The notes beneath the pieces were generated by a model, which made no database searches, was not told where the DNA came from, and saw nothing but the letters and a program-made list of their open reading frames with translations. Positions 46,026-58,100 of a stretch of DNA of 64,000 nt are shown here, piece after piece. Numbering within the stretch: the first letter of the stretch is position 1; each line of letters begins with the position of its first letter. The DNA lies in assembly GCA_039519185.1 (NCBI GenBank), contig CM076854.1, positions 160,571,434 through 160,635,433 of the forward strand. The letters run 5' to 3'. The DNA is from Astragalus membranaceus (taxonomy: Eukaryota > Streptophyta > Magnoliopsida > Fabales > Fabaceae). Made by a program: the position numbers and the translations under genes.

Positions 46026-46279
46026 CGTGAGATCTAATTAAAATTTGGGGTTTTCATATCGGTTGCAACGGGAGCCGATATAAATTAGGGGTTTTCCACA
46101 TCAGTTGAAATGGGAACCGATATTAATATTCTAAATTAGTCTTTCAATATCGGTTAAACACTCAACCGATGTGAAAAATGTAATCATAATTTCAAAAATG
46201 CCACCGCCTTTTTTTCCACATCTGTTAGTTTTTGAACCGATATGAATTGCCGATGTAAAATCCATTTTTTCCACTAGTG

Positions 46280-46405
46280 TCCAAGACAACTTTCTTGGGT
46301 AATCTTTTCACATAAAGACCACAAAATTCATTGTTTCACTTTTCACATACTCAAGTGAAACAACCTCATTTTCAAGACAACTTTCTTGGGTAACCTTTTC
46401 ACAAA
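46280..46405. repeat. Right copy of the 126-bp direct repeat
   Basis: Pairs with 41532-41657. It abuts the intact right terminus (CACTAGTG) of the transposon and then continues into unique sequence (AAGATCAAAA). Confidence 0.9.
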
Positions 46406-46903
46406 AAGATCAAAAATTCCATTTCTCACAAACTCAAGTGAAATAACATCAATTTAATTAGGTGTCTCAAAACACTGTCTCATTTTAAGTGTCTCACACC
46501 ACTATCTCGTACACATCAATTGATGCTTATGAATCACCTTGGAGTTGTGTAGGTCTCTTCACAAAGGTTTTTCAGCCATTAAACCTCTCAACCACTATGC
46601 TTCTTGACTAGCAAGTTCAAAAACTACAAATTCAGATTCCATTAGAAATTTCTGACTATACACAACTACTTTGATATAGTTTTCAATATATTGCACCATC
46701 TTCTAAAATAAACACGTACCCATTTGTATTCATCATTTTATGCGCTGAATTTTCACCACAATACCCTTCTCATTGTTCTTTTACTAAATTAGAGTCAATT
46801 TATTTTTATTACTTCCTCATAAGTCTCAGGGTACTTTTCTAACATATTTTCTCAATAACTTAATCAACTTCTTCTATTTAATTTATCTAAGAAACTGAAT
46901 GTT

Positions 46904-47040
46904 TTTTTTATAGGCAATGTTAGTGGGGGTTGGGGAAATGTTAGTTTTCGGGGTTTGAACCCGGGACCTCCTTCTTGCACTCATTTGGTGCACTCCTTCA
47001 GTATCCCTTAGCTCGCCAACTGAGCTACCTTCTTGGGATT
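46904..47040 (-). mobile_element. tRNA-derived SINE (same family as 12937-13892)
   Basis: Flanked by a perfect 15-bp target duplication AAGAAACTGAATGTT (46889-46903, 47041-47055). On the minus strand the head reads GTAGCTCAGTTGGCGAGC (box A region) and GGGTTCAAACCCC (box B region). The T run at 46904-46909 is the minus-strand A tail. Confidence 0.9.
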
Positions 47041-47315
47041 AAGAAACTGAATGTTATAAAAATTAGACCAAACTTTCTTTCTTGTCTAATTCTCATACTC
47101 TTTTTTCCGTTTATATTTATTGTTCACCACTATAAATATTTTGAACTCACTCAGGAATAGTAGTAATAGAAGCATGAGTAGTTTTTTTTCTCAACTACAC
47201 CCCCACATATATGTACAATAAAGTAATTCTCCATGAGAAAAAATTTATTTAGTATATAGAATGCAATAATATTGCTCTCCCCACATGTATATGAAACTTA
47301 ACCATCAATTGTATG

Positions 47316-47577
47316 TGTTAGAATATAAGAAAATATCATATAATATCATGCTATTATGTTAGAGTATCATAGTCAGATTGGTTTCTTATATTAGAGTATC
47401 TTAGATTATCTCTTAGGATAAGTTTTCATATTACGTCATTATTATTATGATTTGTTTCCTGATTTAGTTATTTAGGGTTGAGTCTATTTATCCCTATAAA
47501 TAGGGGTTAGTGTTTAGTCTTTGTAATCAGTCAATCAAGCTATTATCAAATATATTCAAGTCATTGTTATTTCAACA
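47316..47577 (+). repeat. Left LTR of the young Copia element
   Basis: 262 bp. Identical by eye to 49594-49855. Confidence 0.95.
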
Positions 47578-47694
47578 TGGTATCAAAAGCCTATGATCAC
47601 TGGGCCTGAAAACCTAGCCGTCGCGCCGTCACGCTATTGAACCCTAGCTGTCCCGTTGATTGTTCATCCTCAACGGCCCTAGGTGCTACGAAAG

Positions 47695-47935
47695 TCATAC
47701 AGTCCCTTTCATCCGTACGGCGTCACTGTTCATTCCGTACAACGCCACTATTCATTCCGTACGGAAATCACTATTCATCCGTACGGCACACTGTTTATCC
47801 GTACGATGCCCTTGCTTATCCGTACGCAGATCCCTGTTTGTCCGTAAAGTGTTGCTGTTCGTCCGTACGACGTACCGTTCATCCGTACGGTGGTCCTGTT
47901 TGTCCATACGGCGTTACTGTTCATTCCGTACCACG
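47695..47935 (+). repeat. Short tandem array with CCGTACGG core
   Basis: About ten units of roughly 23-25 bp carry CCGTACGG or a near variant followed by a CACTGTTCAT-type phrase. The core is palindromic. The array lies in the leader between the primer-binding site and gag and opens several meaningless frames. Confidence 0.85.
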
Positions 47936-47987
47936 CCTTTCTACTGCTTCTCTCTGATTGTGGTTAGCCTTCCTATTATTGTCAAAA

Positions 47988-48443
47988 ATGAGTTCAACTT
48001 CAGAAAATGACAAAAACAAATCTGAATCGACAGGTAAGAGTCTCGTGTCTTATGTTTTCTCCGGCAGTCCCTCTATAACAACGGAGAAACTCAATGGTGA
48101 TAATTATTTGAATTGGTCTGCCTCTGTCAAAATGTGGTTTATAGGACAAAGACTTTTAGATCACCTCACCAAGAATTCTACAGAGATTGGTAAGGATTTG
48201 CGTGAAGATTGGGAACAAGCAGATTGTCAATTGGTCTCTCTTTTGTGGCAATCCATTGAACCCTCGTTGCTGGTCCATTATCGTTCATACACCACTTGTT
48301 ATGATATTTGGCAGAAGGCTAAGAATGTTTATTCTAATGGTATCAGAGCAAGTTCTGATTCTGTGACCTACCTTTGTGCCTCACCACCGCTGCCGGCGGC
48401 GGCTACCGCCGCCGGCAGACACCACCTTTTAATTTTCAATTGA
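47988..48443 (+). CDS. Short Copia gag-like protein (UBN2 type), truncated
   Basis: The ATG at 47988 (MSSTSENDKNKSE) gives 151 aa. A Copia gag N-terminal region is visible: KLNGDNYLNWSASVKMWFIG, then W-E-Q-A-D, LVSLLWQSIEPSL and YDIWQKAKNVYSN. After about residue 125 the frame leaves homology and ends in a proline/alanine-rich tail with a GCCGGCGGC palindrome. The zinc knuckle and everything downstream are absent. It could still make a capsid-like fragment, but whether it is translated is unknown. Confidence 0.75.
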   Translation: MSSTSENDKNKSESTGKSLVSYVFSGSPSITTEKLNGDNYLNWSASVKMWFIGQRLLDHLTKNSTEIGKDLREDWEQADCQLVSLLWQSIEPSLLVHYRSYTTCYDIWQKAKNVYSNGIRASSDSVTYLCASPPLPAAATAAGRHHLLIFN

Positions 48444-48894
48444 TATCTTCTCACAGTTGCCATATCCCTATTTTAGTTTCTGTTTTCTTCCGTTGTTTTC
48501 AACTTTCTAGCGTGTCTTTTCAGTTTCCGGCAGACCCACCACCGTCAGCCGCCACCGGAAAATTTTTCCGGCAACCGTTTTCGGCAAAACCACCACCAAT
48601 AGGGGCGGAATTCGCCGATCTACTCAACTGTTCAAAGGTCCATCTTCATCAGGCCATTCTTCGTTCATGTTCAGGCTCAGTTTCCATTTTCTCTCTCCTT
48701 AAAGATTGTTCAGTCTAGAAACCCATTAATCATTGTGTATCGCTTTCGGATTTGGTTTCACGCATCTTTTTGTTTCAGGTTGTTCATTGGTTCCAGTTTT
48801 TGTTTGTCATCTGTCCAAGTCACTCTTATCTAATGTGCTTTCTGCCTTGTCAGTCTCTAATGGCAAGCTCTCTAGTTAACAATCCGAGCACACT

Positions 48895-49150
48895 ATAGAT
48901 AGTCTTTGGTAGTCCCGCTGTCCAACCACAGTCAAGGTTGAGTCGTCGGTTCCAATCACAGATGAAATAGTCCGTTGGTAGTCCCGTTGTCCAACCACCG
49001 TCAAGGTTGAGTCGTCAGCCCCAATCACAGATGAAATAGTCCATTGGTAGTCCTGTTGTCCAACCACGTCAAGGTTGAGTCGGCGGCCCCAATCATAGAT
49101 GAAATAGTCCATCGGTAGTCTCGCTGTCCAAGTTGAGTCATCGGCACCAG
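48895..49150 (+). repeat. ~63-bp tandem array in the young Copia element
   Basis: Three to four copies share TAGTCCCGYTGTCCAACCAC, AAGGTTGAGTCGTC and CAATCACAGATGAAATAGTC. The last copy is shortened. Confidence 0.85.
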
Positions 49151-49593
49151 TCACATGAAATGTTTCAGTTTGGTTTGGAGTTGTTAGACCTTCAGTTAGA
49201 ACTTCAGCTGCTGTAAGCGCTGGTCCAATATTGTTTTTGGTTTGGATCGGAGTTGTGACATTCTCCTATTTGAGTTTCAGCAGTGAGTGCTGTCTCAATA
49301 TTATTTAAGTTGGTTTCGAAGATGTGATACTTCCTGTGTAGGTTTCAGTTGCCAATGTGAGCACTTGCTTAATATCTTCTTTGTTTTGAAGTTGTGGCAT
49401 CTTCAAGTTTGGACTTCAACTGCCAGAGTGAACACCGGTCCAGTTTGGTTTAGTTTGATGTGGTAACACCTTCCGATTATGCTCTCAGCTGTCATGTACT
49501 GCTGGCCCAATACTGTTGCAGTTTGGTTTTTCTTCTTCAAGGGCATATTTTGTAACAAGCTAAAAGCTTAATAAGCTTTAGCTTGAGGGGGAG

Positions 49594-49855
49594 TGTTAGA
49601 ATATAAGAAAATATCATATAATATCATGCTATTATGTTAGAGTATCATAGTCAGATTGGTTTCTTATATTAGAGTATCTTAGATTATCTCTTAGGATAAG
49701 TTTTCATATTACGTCATTATTATTATGATTTGTTTCCTGATTTAGTTATTTAGGGTTGAGTCTATTTATCCCTATAAATAGGGGTTAGTGTTTAGTCTTT
49801 GTAATCAGTCAATCAAGCTATTATCAAATATATTCAAGTCATTGTTATTTCAACA
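49594..49855 (+). repeat. Right LTR of the young Copia element
   Basis: Pairs with 47316-47577. Preceded by the purine tract GAGGGGGAG. Confidence 0.95.
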
Positions 49856-49860
49856 GTATG

Positions 49861-51780
49861 ATCCATACAAACACTAATTTGACCATATAAATTCACCAAC
49901 AAATTGCGACTCTGAAATTTTATTTTTCTGCCATAACACGCAGCTTGTTCAAATAACATGTATAAACATGAAATTGTTCATAAACTATTTTGAAATGTCA
50001 ACAAAATATTACTAACACATGAAAGACCAAAGTCGTGCATATATACTTTTCATATAATCCACTTTTTAGTTGTTCAACAATTTTCAAATAAAACCATAAC
50101 AACTTGTAATTTCCAACAAGATCACAATTTGGAACCACTTATTAACATACCAAAGCTTCACAACAAATTATGAAATTTTTACTAATATATTATCACAACT
50201 TCATGATAATCATAGGAATATTTTTCCAATTTTTTTCACTAGTAAGAATATTTCAGATAATTCTATGCAACCAAAACCAAACAGACACCTCGCTTTAAAA
50301 TCTATATGAGTAGATATTTTGTGTTCATGGTACTTACTTTGACTCCAAGCTTATCTCTCTCGATCACAAATCATATACATGATATCAAAAAAGCCAACAC
50401 AAATATTGTGGGGTTCAAAAATTATTACAAACCAAGATGAGGAAGATAATACACCAAGTGATAAATATCTGACTTCATTTATTCTCCAAACTACTACAAG
50501 GGAGAGAAATCACAAACATATATCAATATTTCCAATTAAATATATAAAATAGAAAATCCAATATAATTTTCTTTCAATTGTAGGAAATATTGGATAAAAT
50601 AAATAGTATTAGAAATAAAAAGGAGAAGGATAAGCTGTGACGTGGCAAATTCCACTGCCTTGAAAGCACCTCCGGTGTAACCCAATAACCGTTTTGCTCC
50701 CCAAGGTTTTCACAACACTGTGTCCGAACCCGTGCACTCGAGGTCAGAATCACATTGGAATCTCACAAACAATGCCCAAAAATAACATTGAAAACAAGTA
50801 GAAGAAAATCATTTTATTTTTCCAGTCAGTTCTTTTTTTTTTTCAAAAAACATTCCTTGACTATGCCTTTTATATATATTCTATCATGGACTTGCTCCAC
50901 TTCTTATTTTTCCGTTGGATCATAATGTGCATAAATGAATGTTATTATTACAAAGTAATATCCAATAATAAATAAAGGATCCAACGGGTACACGTTACTA
51001 TAAAGACATAACTGTCAATATACCAATTAATTATATTGAAAAAACATTAATCTATCGGTTACTATATATCTAATAAAAACAGTAAAATATATTAGAAAGG
51101 AAATTAATTATATAATGTAACTTACACTTGAAAGTCATTATTCCAATATCTTTTTTCTCTTTGGGTCTTTTTCCCATGGGATTTTGGCCCAGAGAGGTTT
51201 TAATGAGACCTCTTGTATTTGTAATGGTTTGGGTGCCCGTTTGCACCCCTTTTATATATTTTTTTGCTTATCTTAATTATATAAATTCACGAATGGTCCA
51301 AATCAGCAGTCCATGTCACTAATCAAAAAAGCCATGTATTATAAATTAAAAATAGGTGGCGTCCAAGTCATCCATCTGTCTAATCTGAACGGCCCAGTCT
51401 CAAAGTTACATATGTGTGGCGATCTGGACGACTATCATTTCACAAAATTGCGGCTCATTTTTTTATGGGTAATAATAATTGCGTTTAATTGCGGCTCCTT
51501 TTTTTACGGTACCGGTGTGACTATGCAAAGCAAACACAATCGAGTCCTCTTCTAATCATTAAATGGTGACTTTTATTTTCCTTATTCTTTGTTATGATAA
51601 TCAATCAATGAATCATAATTAATTTAAATTTTGGATTGTCAATTTGTGGGTTCAAGTTGTATATGATACAAAATTCAGTCCAAATACAATTACATGGTAT
51701 AACCAACTTGAATGTAGATCCACAATTTCCTCATGTACGATCAATGCTAATAATTAGAATAAAATTTCTACTTTTTACGT
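49861..51780. other. Intergenic stretch, no gene recognised
   Basis: AT-rich. No recognisable domains in the short open frames at 51128-51902. A GACGTGGCA element (about 50639) resembles an ABRE/G-box core but is not tied to a gene. Confidence 0.4.
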
Positions 51781-51789
51781 TTCGGACAC

Positions 51790-52625
51790 ACAACCACAAC
51801 AACAACCCAAAATCTTTTTCTCTCTCCCTCACCTTGACTAATATTTCATCTTCCCTCTTTCAATGTGAAAATCAACTCCTCAAAAGAATGAGAGAAAGGT
51901 GAAGAAGGTGTAGCAATCCTAACTTGCATAATTGCTTCAATCTTTGGTCTCAACAATGAAAAGGTAATCCATTTCTTCACATGATATTGGGGTTTGCTTT
52001 AAATATTTGATTCTCACATAAGTTTAATTTTTCTAGGGAATAACAGGTACCATGTTTTCCTAATATTTTGGAGTTATTAGTATATACTGAACAAGTTTGA
52101 TTTATATTGATTTGTAGTAAAGGTATCTAATATTATTATCGTATGCATGCATCAGGTTATGAAATATTTGTTGTCACAAAAGGTATGAAGTATTTATGGG
52201 GTAAAATACACCTCTCTCATGTTCTGTTCTTCGCATGTTCAAGTGTTTTTCCTTCCCTCTTAGGTTTTAATAATAGTTCATTCTTTTGGTCAAAAAAATA
52301 AATAATAGTTCATTCTTTTTCTTTTGACTTAGAGACCTTCAATGGAAGACAAGTTTGCTGGTGTGGAATCGATAAGTTCAAATCTGTTACTTACTACATT
52401 AATGTAAGTTATAACTCTCACGAATAAATGATAATTGCTTATGTTTTTTTAGACACTTGATCGACAACCTATTTCTAATTAATGTATTTTCTATTTTTTT
52501 TACTTGCTTTTGGGCCAAAAGCCCTTCTGATTTTAGTTTCAGATGAACAAATCAACCATTCTTGAGAGTTATGACCAAGAGCTGGCCGGCCACGTCAGAG
52601 GAAGTAGCAGAGCCAAAGAGTGATG
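51790..52625 (+). other. Possible short spliced transcript
   Basis: A CT-rich leader-like stretch (51790-51870) leads to AACAATGAAAAGGTAATCC (donor-like, 51952-51970). An acceptor-like TTTTGACTTAG (52333) opens a short exon ending at a GTAAGT donor (52404), and another acceptor TTTAGTTTCAG (52542) precedes a third. If spliced this way the first ATG gives a peptide of only about 16 residues, so a non-coding RNA or micropeptide gene is possible. There is no family match. Confidence 0.2.
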
Positions 52626-54460
52626 AAGTATGAAATTTAGATCATCATATTGCTACATTGAATTTTGCATTTCTTGCCAATGTCCTCTAATGTAAACATT
52701 TTGAGATTTTTGTCAAACACGATCACACCACATGTTGTAATTTGATATTTTAAATTAAAAGTGCATTGTCAACAAAATATATTAAAAGTGCAATGTGTTA
52801 TGCCATAAAAATCATATATATAGATTTTAATTAGATAATCACATTATTGGAAATATTGATCTACTCTTTAAATGAAATTGAAAATATAACTAGCAAATAT
52901 TTATACAAATTAATACATCATTGAAAATTGGTGGAGCAAATTCAGAAATTGCTAAACATTTGTATTTTTGTTTGGTATATTCACATGTTGACATATATAC
53001 ATGGAAATATTTTGGAATTATGATGTCAAATTCATGTTATTTATTTTTCAAAAACCGATTAAATGTAAATGAATTTGGACCTCATTGCACTATGTAGAAC
53101 AAATTCGTAAACTATATCCTCGATTGACAATATCAGGTATTAGTGTGATATATTTTTATTTTTTAAAACAAACACAAAAAATACCAAAATCCCACAAGTG
53201 TTGCACCACTTCTCAAAAAAACACATCAAAACATTCCAATTGAATAATAATTATAAACACTTTTTTTTTTAAAAAAATGAACACATTTAAAAGATTGTTA
53301 TAATTGCGTCAAAAAATAATATTGTTATAATAGCCCGAACATCCTCATGTTTTCGGCTCCATTAACTATCCACATCAACTTCTTAACAAATTATTTGCTT
53401 ATAAAAAAATCTCCTTACCAAATATAATATGTCACAAAATCAATTAGTAATTCAAGTGAAGAAGTTTTTCATTTAAATTTATTACAAACCAAATAAAATA
53501 TGTCATGAAGTCAATTAGAAATCTAAATGAAGAGAGTCCTCATTTTAAGTTACTAGAGGAAATCAAGTGGGGTAACCAAAAAAAATATAGGTAGTCAATT
53601 GTGTCTTTTATGGAAATACAATACTATATATAATGCCATTTATTCCAATTCAATTTCAATATTTGAAATAAATTATTGTCAAAATAATACTTGAAATAAA
53701 TTAATAGACTAAAAGTTAACACATTAAAGATGTGCAGCGGAACATTGAGCATTTACCTTGACAAAAATACTTTGAAGAATTTTCTCTTGATTTTAAGTTT
53801 GTAATTATATAGAGAACTGATACATAAAAAAATTTAGTGTTACTTAAATAGTTTACGATAAGGGGAATCACTTCTAAGGTGGCATTTTCTACCTGCGCGT
53901 GGGGATCTTGACGGGACTTTCCCAAAGTTCCCCACGAACCGGTAATTTAACTTGGGAATGGGGATGGGGACCATTCCATTATATGTATTTTTTAATTAAA
54001 ACTATTAATAAAATATTAAAATGTGTTAACTTTAATGTTTTTATTCTTAATTTTATTTTTTGAATATCTGAATAAAAAGAGGACTAAATTTTATATTATT
54101 TATTATTAGAATATTAAACTATGATTTTTTTAGTCTAACTATTATATTTCTCCCAGTTTATTAAATTTAAATTTACATTTTTGATAATTTTTGATGATTA
54201 TACGAGGTCTCCGTGGGAACTGTGGGGACAAGGGAAAAAACTATTTGTGGTGGGGATCAGGGAAGTACTCCCCCGCCCTCACCCCACCTCATTGTAATTC
54301 CTAAGCACTTCCACAAATTTATGCATGTTTATTTTCATTTTTATATGTGCATTTTGTAACAATTTCACATACTTTAGTATTTTTTTGGTGAAATAACTAC
54401 AACACAGTTTATATTATTTTTTGCATAATATAAAAACATTTGCACATTCTTATAATTGAT
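52626..54460. other. AT-rich intergenic stretch
   Basis: No gene. Between about 53900 and 54300 G-rich text (GGGGATGGGGACC and complements such as CCCCGCCCTCACCCC) at the two edges suggests a small inverted-repeat element like the one at 12994, but no target duplication was found. Confidence 0.4.
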
Positions 54461-54518
54461 AGGTATCATCCTACAACTAAAAATCAGAGTCAAATATTTT
54501 CTTTTCAAGATAACGTTT

Positions 54519-54549
54519 ACCCGTGCAGCGCACGGGTCATACATACTAG
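54519..54549 (+). mobile_element. Helitron-like 3' terminus
   Basis: A GC-rich hairpin CCCGTGCAGCGCACGGG is followed 12 nt later by CTAG (ending 54549) and then T. A 3' hairpin close to CTRR at an A|T target is the Helitron hallmark. The matching 5' TC end was not located, so the length is unknown. Confidence 0.6.
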
Positions 54550-54587
54550 TAAAAAAAATAGAAATATAATTTTTTTAGTAAAGTACT

Positions 54588-55146
54588 TGTTGATGTGGCA
54601 TACACATTGGATCAAGGTGGAGTCATTAAAGCGGATGTGGCAGCCAACCAAGGTCAATACTCGCGTGGCTATTGAAGCTTGAAGTTTTCAAGTTGATTAA
54701 ACACTGTTTTCTGTTTCTTCTCTTCGGTTCTGTTAGAGTTAGTTAGCATACTCTTTCATTCTGTTTTCGCTCTCCCGCCCTCGTCCTTGCTGACTTGTAT
54801 ATAATCAATAGAGCTAGGATGTTAGAGAGCAATTAGAGAAGATCTTGTACAAAGTGGGTTTGTGTGGAGTGAAACACTTGGGGAACCTAGGGTACAAGGG
54901 AAGTGAGGGGGAAACAGATTCGGGGTAAATTTGTATTGTACATTCATTTGATTCTTTGATTCAATGATATGGATTCAAGCAATTGCTTGATCCCCCAGAC
55001 GTAGGTACCATCTGGTACTCAACTGGGTGAACAAATCCTTTGTGTTCTTGCGTTTATTTCAATTCAGTTTTGCACTTTCGTTTTGTTTCAAATTGGATTC
55101 GCATTTCGTGTTGTTTGATTTCGCAATAGGTGTTGTAATCACAACA
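54588..55146 (+). repeat. Left LTR of the 54.6-kb Copia element
   Basis: 559 bp, with a TATA-like TTGTATATAATC near 54796. Pairs with 59350-59908. Confidence 0.95.
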
Positions 55147-55186
55147 ACTGGTATCAAGAGCTAATCGTTGGTGAAAGACAGCATCC

Positions 55187-58100
55187 ATGGAAATGACGAA
55201 GTTCAATATAGAGCGTTTCAATGGCAAGAATGACTTCGGCTTACGGAGGATGAAAATGCGGGCAATTCTTGTTCAACAAGGTTGTGAAGAAGCATTGGAA
55301 GGCGAATACAAATTGCCAGATACCTACACTGCGAAAGAGAAGAAAGAAATCATGAGCAAAGCCCATAGTGCTATTATCCTGAGTCTTGGAGATAAAGTCC
55401 TTCGTGAAATCACAAAAGAAAAGACTGCCGCTGTAATTTGGTTAAGGTTAGAAAGTCTATATATGACAAAGACTCTTGCAAATAGACTTTACCTTGTATA
55501 GGATAATTCTTGATTTGGAAAACATTGATATTAAAATTGATGATGAGGATCAAGCAATTCTCCTAGTTAGGTCTTTGGCTAGCTCTTATGAGATCTTGGC
55601 GGACACTCTCATTTATGGTAGAGATTCACTGTCTTTAGAGGAAGTTCAAAGTGCTTTATTATCCAAAGAATTATCAAAGAAAGGTAATCAGAAGGATACA
55701 GATCAAGGGGAAAGTTTGATGGTAAGGGGAAGGACTGAGAAGAAAGAAACAGGAAAGGGAAAGAACAGAACCAGGTCCAAATCTAAACCTAAACACAATA
55801 GGTGTTATATTTGTGACAAAGAGGGACATTACAAGAACAAATGTCCTGAAAGAAATTCGAAGAAAAGGAATCAAAACAAAGAAGAGACTAGCACTGCATC
55901 TGTTGCATCAGATGGCTATGATAGCTGTGAGCTATTGTTAGTGGATGGTGAAGATAACTGTGATGACAAGTTTGACACCATTGATCTTGATGAAGTCGTT
56001 TGCAGTGATAAAAAAGATGACTATCTTGGAGAATTTGATGAATTCCAATGCACAGGTCATAAAACTGACTATGAATTACTAGTTGCTGTAGATTATGATA
56101 GAATGGAATACAATTCCACTGCAACAACTTCTGGTGATGATGACTGGATATTAGAGTCTGGATGTTCCTACCACATGTGTCCAAAGAGGGAATGGTTTGT
56201 TGAGTACAAGTCATACAATGGTGGCCAAGTCATGATGGGGAACAACAAAGCTTGCAAAGTAATTGGTATTGGAACTGTTAAGATACTGCTTGCTGATGGT
56301 ACTGTGAAGAAGCTTACTAATGTAAGTTATGTGCCTGACCTAAAGAGATTACTCATCTCTCTAGGCACTTTGGAAGCAGTTGGGTTTAGTTTCAAGGGTG
56401 AAGATGGATTGGTGAAAGTCATGAAAGGGTCAAGGATAGTTCTAAAGGGTGAGAGAAGGAAGAACAATTTGTATGTGGTCTCTGGCAGCACCATAACAGG
56501 AGAAGTAAATGTGGTCAATTCCACAGAAAACAAGACACTCATGTGGCATCAAAGGCTAGGTCACATGAGTGAGAAAGGCTTGAAGGAATTGGACAAACAA
56601 GGGCTTCTATGTGGAGACAAGATCACTGTATTAGGATTTTGTGAACATTGTGTAATGGGCAAACAAACAAGGGTAAAATTTGCAACTGCAGTACACAAGA
56701 CAGAAGAGAAATTGGGCTACATTCACTCTGATCTATGGGGACCCTCACAGACACCAACTCATGGAGGAAAAAGGTACTTCATTACTTTTACTGATGATTT
56801 TAGTAGAAAAGTATGGATATACCTAATAAAAACAAAAGATGAGGCTTTTAAGACATTTGTAGAATGGAAAAGAGAATTGAAACTCAAAGTGGTTTAAAGG
56901 TGAAAGCACTTAGGACTGACAATGGCCTAGAACTTTGTAATGAAGAATTCAATAACTTTTGTAAAGAAGAAGGGATATACAGAAATCTAACTATGAGAGG
57001 GACTCCACAGCAAAATGCATTAGCTGAGAGACTCAATAGGACACTGTTGGAGAAGGTGAGATGTATGTTGTCATGTGCCAAGCTTCCAAAATCCTTTTGG
57101 GGTGAGGCAGTGCACACTGCATGCTACCTAATCAACAGAAGCCCTTCTACAGCTCTGAATTTTAAAACACCATAAGAGATATGGACAGGTAAGGCACCAG
57201 ACTTCAGAAATTTGAGAATTTTTGGCTGTCCTGCTTACTTCCATGTGAGTGAAGGAAAACTGGAGCCAAGGTCGATGAAGGGACTGTTTATGGGGTATCC
57301 TGATGGTGTGAAGGGTTACAGGATTTGGTCAAGTGATGAAAGGAAATGCATCATCAGAAGAGATGTCATTTTTCAAGAGTCTAAACTAACTGAAACCAGT
57401 AACAACAGTGAGACACTAGAAAAGCAAGACAAAAGTGAGGAATTCCAACTTGAGGTGGAGTTGAAAGATACTCAAATAGAACCAAAAGCGACTGGAGTTA
57501 ATTAAGAAAATCATGAGAATCAATTGGATGAAATTGATCATGCATCAGATACTGATGAGGATGGTGAAGCTGATGAGGAATACCTGTTGTGCAGAGACAG
57601 AGAAAAGAGAGAAATAAGACCACCAAGGAGATTTGGATATGAGTCAAACACAGCATATGCACTCAATACTGCTGAATGTCTTATGAGTGATGAACCAGAA
57701 ACTTATCATGAAGCTATGACTAGCAAGCATCACAAGGAGTGGCATGCTGCAATGACAGAAGAAATGAATGCCTTACACAAGAACAAGACTTGGAAACTAG
57801 TGAAGAAACCTACTGGTGTAAAGCTTGTTGGATGTAAGTGGATATTCAAAAGGAAAGAAGGTAACAGTGATTCTGATCCTCCTAGATTCAAAGCTAGATT
57901 AATGGCTAAAGGGTACACTCAAAGGGAAGGAGTGGACTACAATGCAATTTTTTCTCCAGTTGTTAAGCACACTTCAATAAGAGTGTTGCTTGCTCTTGTT
58001 GCTCATCATCAACTTCAACTTGAGCAGATGGATGTTAAAACTGCCTTTCTTCATGGAATTTTAGTGGAGAAAATCTACATGACACAACCCAAAGGGTTTG

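Larger units (their letters stand above)
41658..46279 (-). mobile_element. CACTA-like transposon carrying host gene fragments
   Basis: The right terminus is TTTTTTCCACTAGTG, so the inverted form starts CACTAGTGGAAAAAA. The left terminus reads only TGGAAAAAAGG after the flank and seems to have lost CACTAG. Both ends carry many copies of the subterminal motif CATATCGGTTC and its complement GAACCGATATG, including palindromic pairs at 41840-42020. No transposase is seen. On the minus strand the interior holds a 5'-exon-like stretch (about 45360-45900), thioredoxin-like exons (44500-44960) and exons of another gene (42808-43635). This is the pattern of a gene-capturing (Pack-type) element. Flanking 3-bp repeats are not found; a 126-bp repeat flanks it instead. 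Confidence 0.75.
47316..49855 (+). mobile_element. Young non-autonomous Copia LTR retrotransposon
   Basis: Two 262-bp LTRs (47316-47577, 49594-49855) start TGTTAGAATATAAG and end TTTCAACA. By eye they are identical, so the insertion is recent. The 5-bp repeat GTATG flanks it (47311-47315, 49856-49860). A primer-binding site TGGTATCAAAAGCC follows the left LTR (47578) and a purine tract TTGAGGGGGAG precedes the right one. Each LTR has a TATA-like CTATAAATAGGGG. The 2.0-kb interior codes only for a short gag-like protein and two tandem arrays. There is no protease, integrase or RT, so movement needs enzymes from another element. Confidence 0.95.

Noticed and set aside
47695..47935. CRISPR-like array
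   Set aside because: Units are adjacent and degenerate without unique spacers; this is plant DNA and the array is within a retrotransposon.
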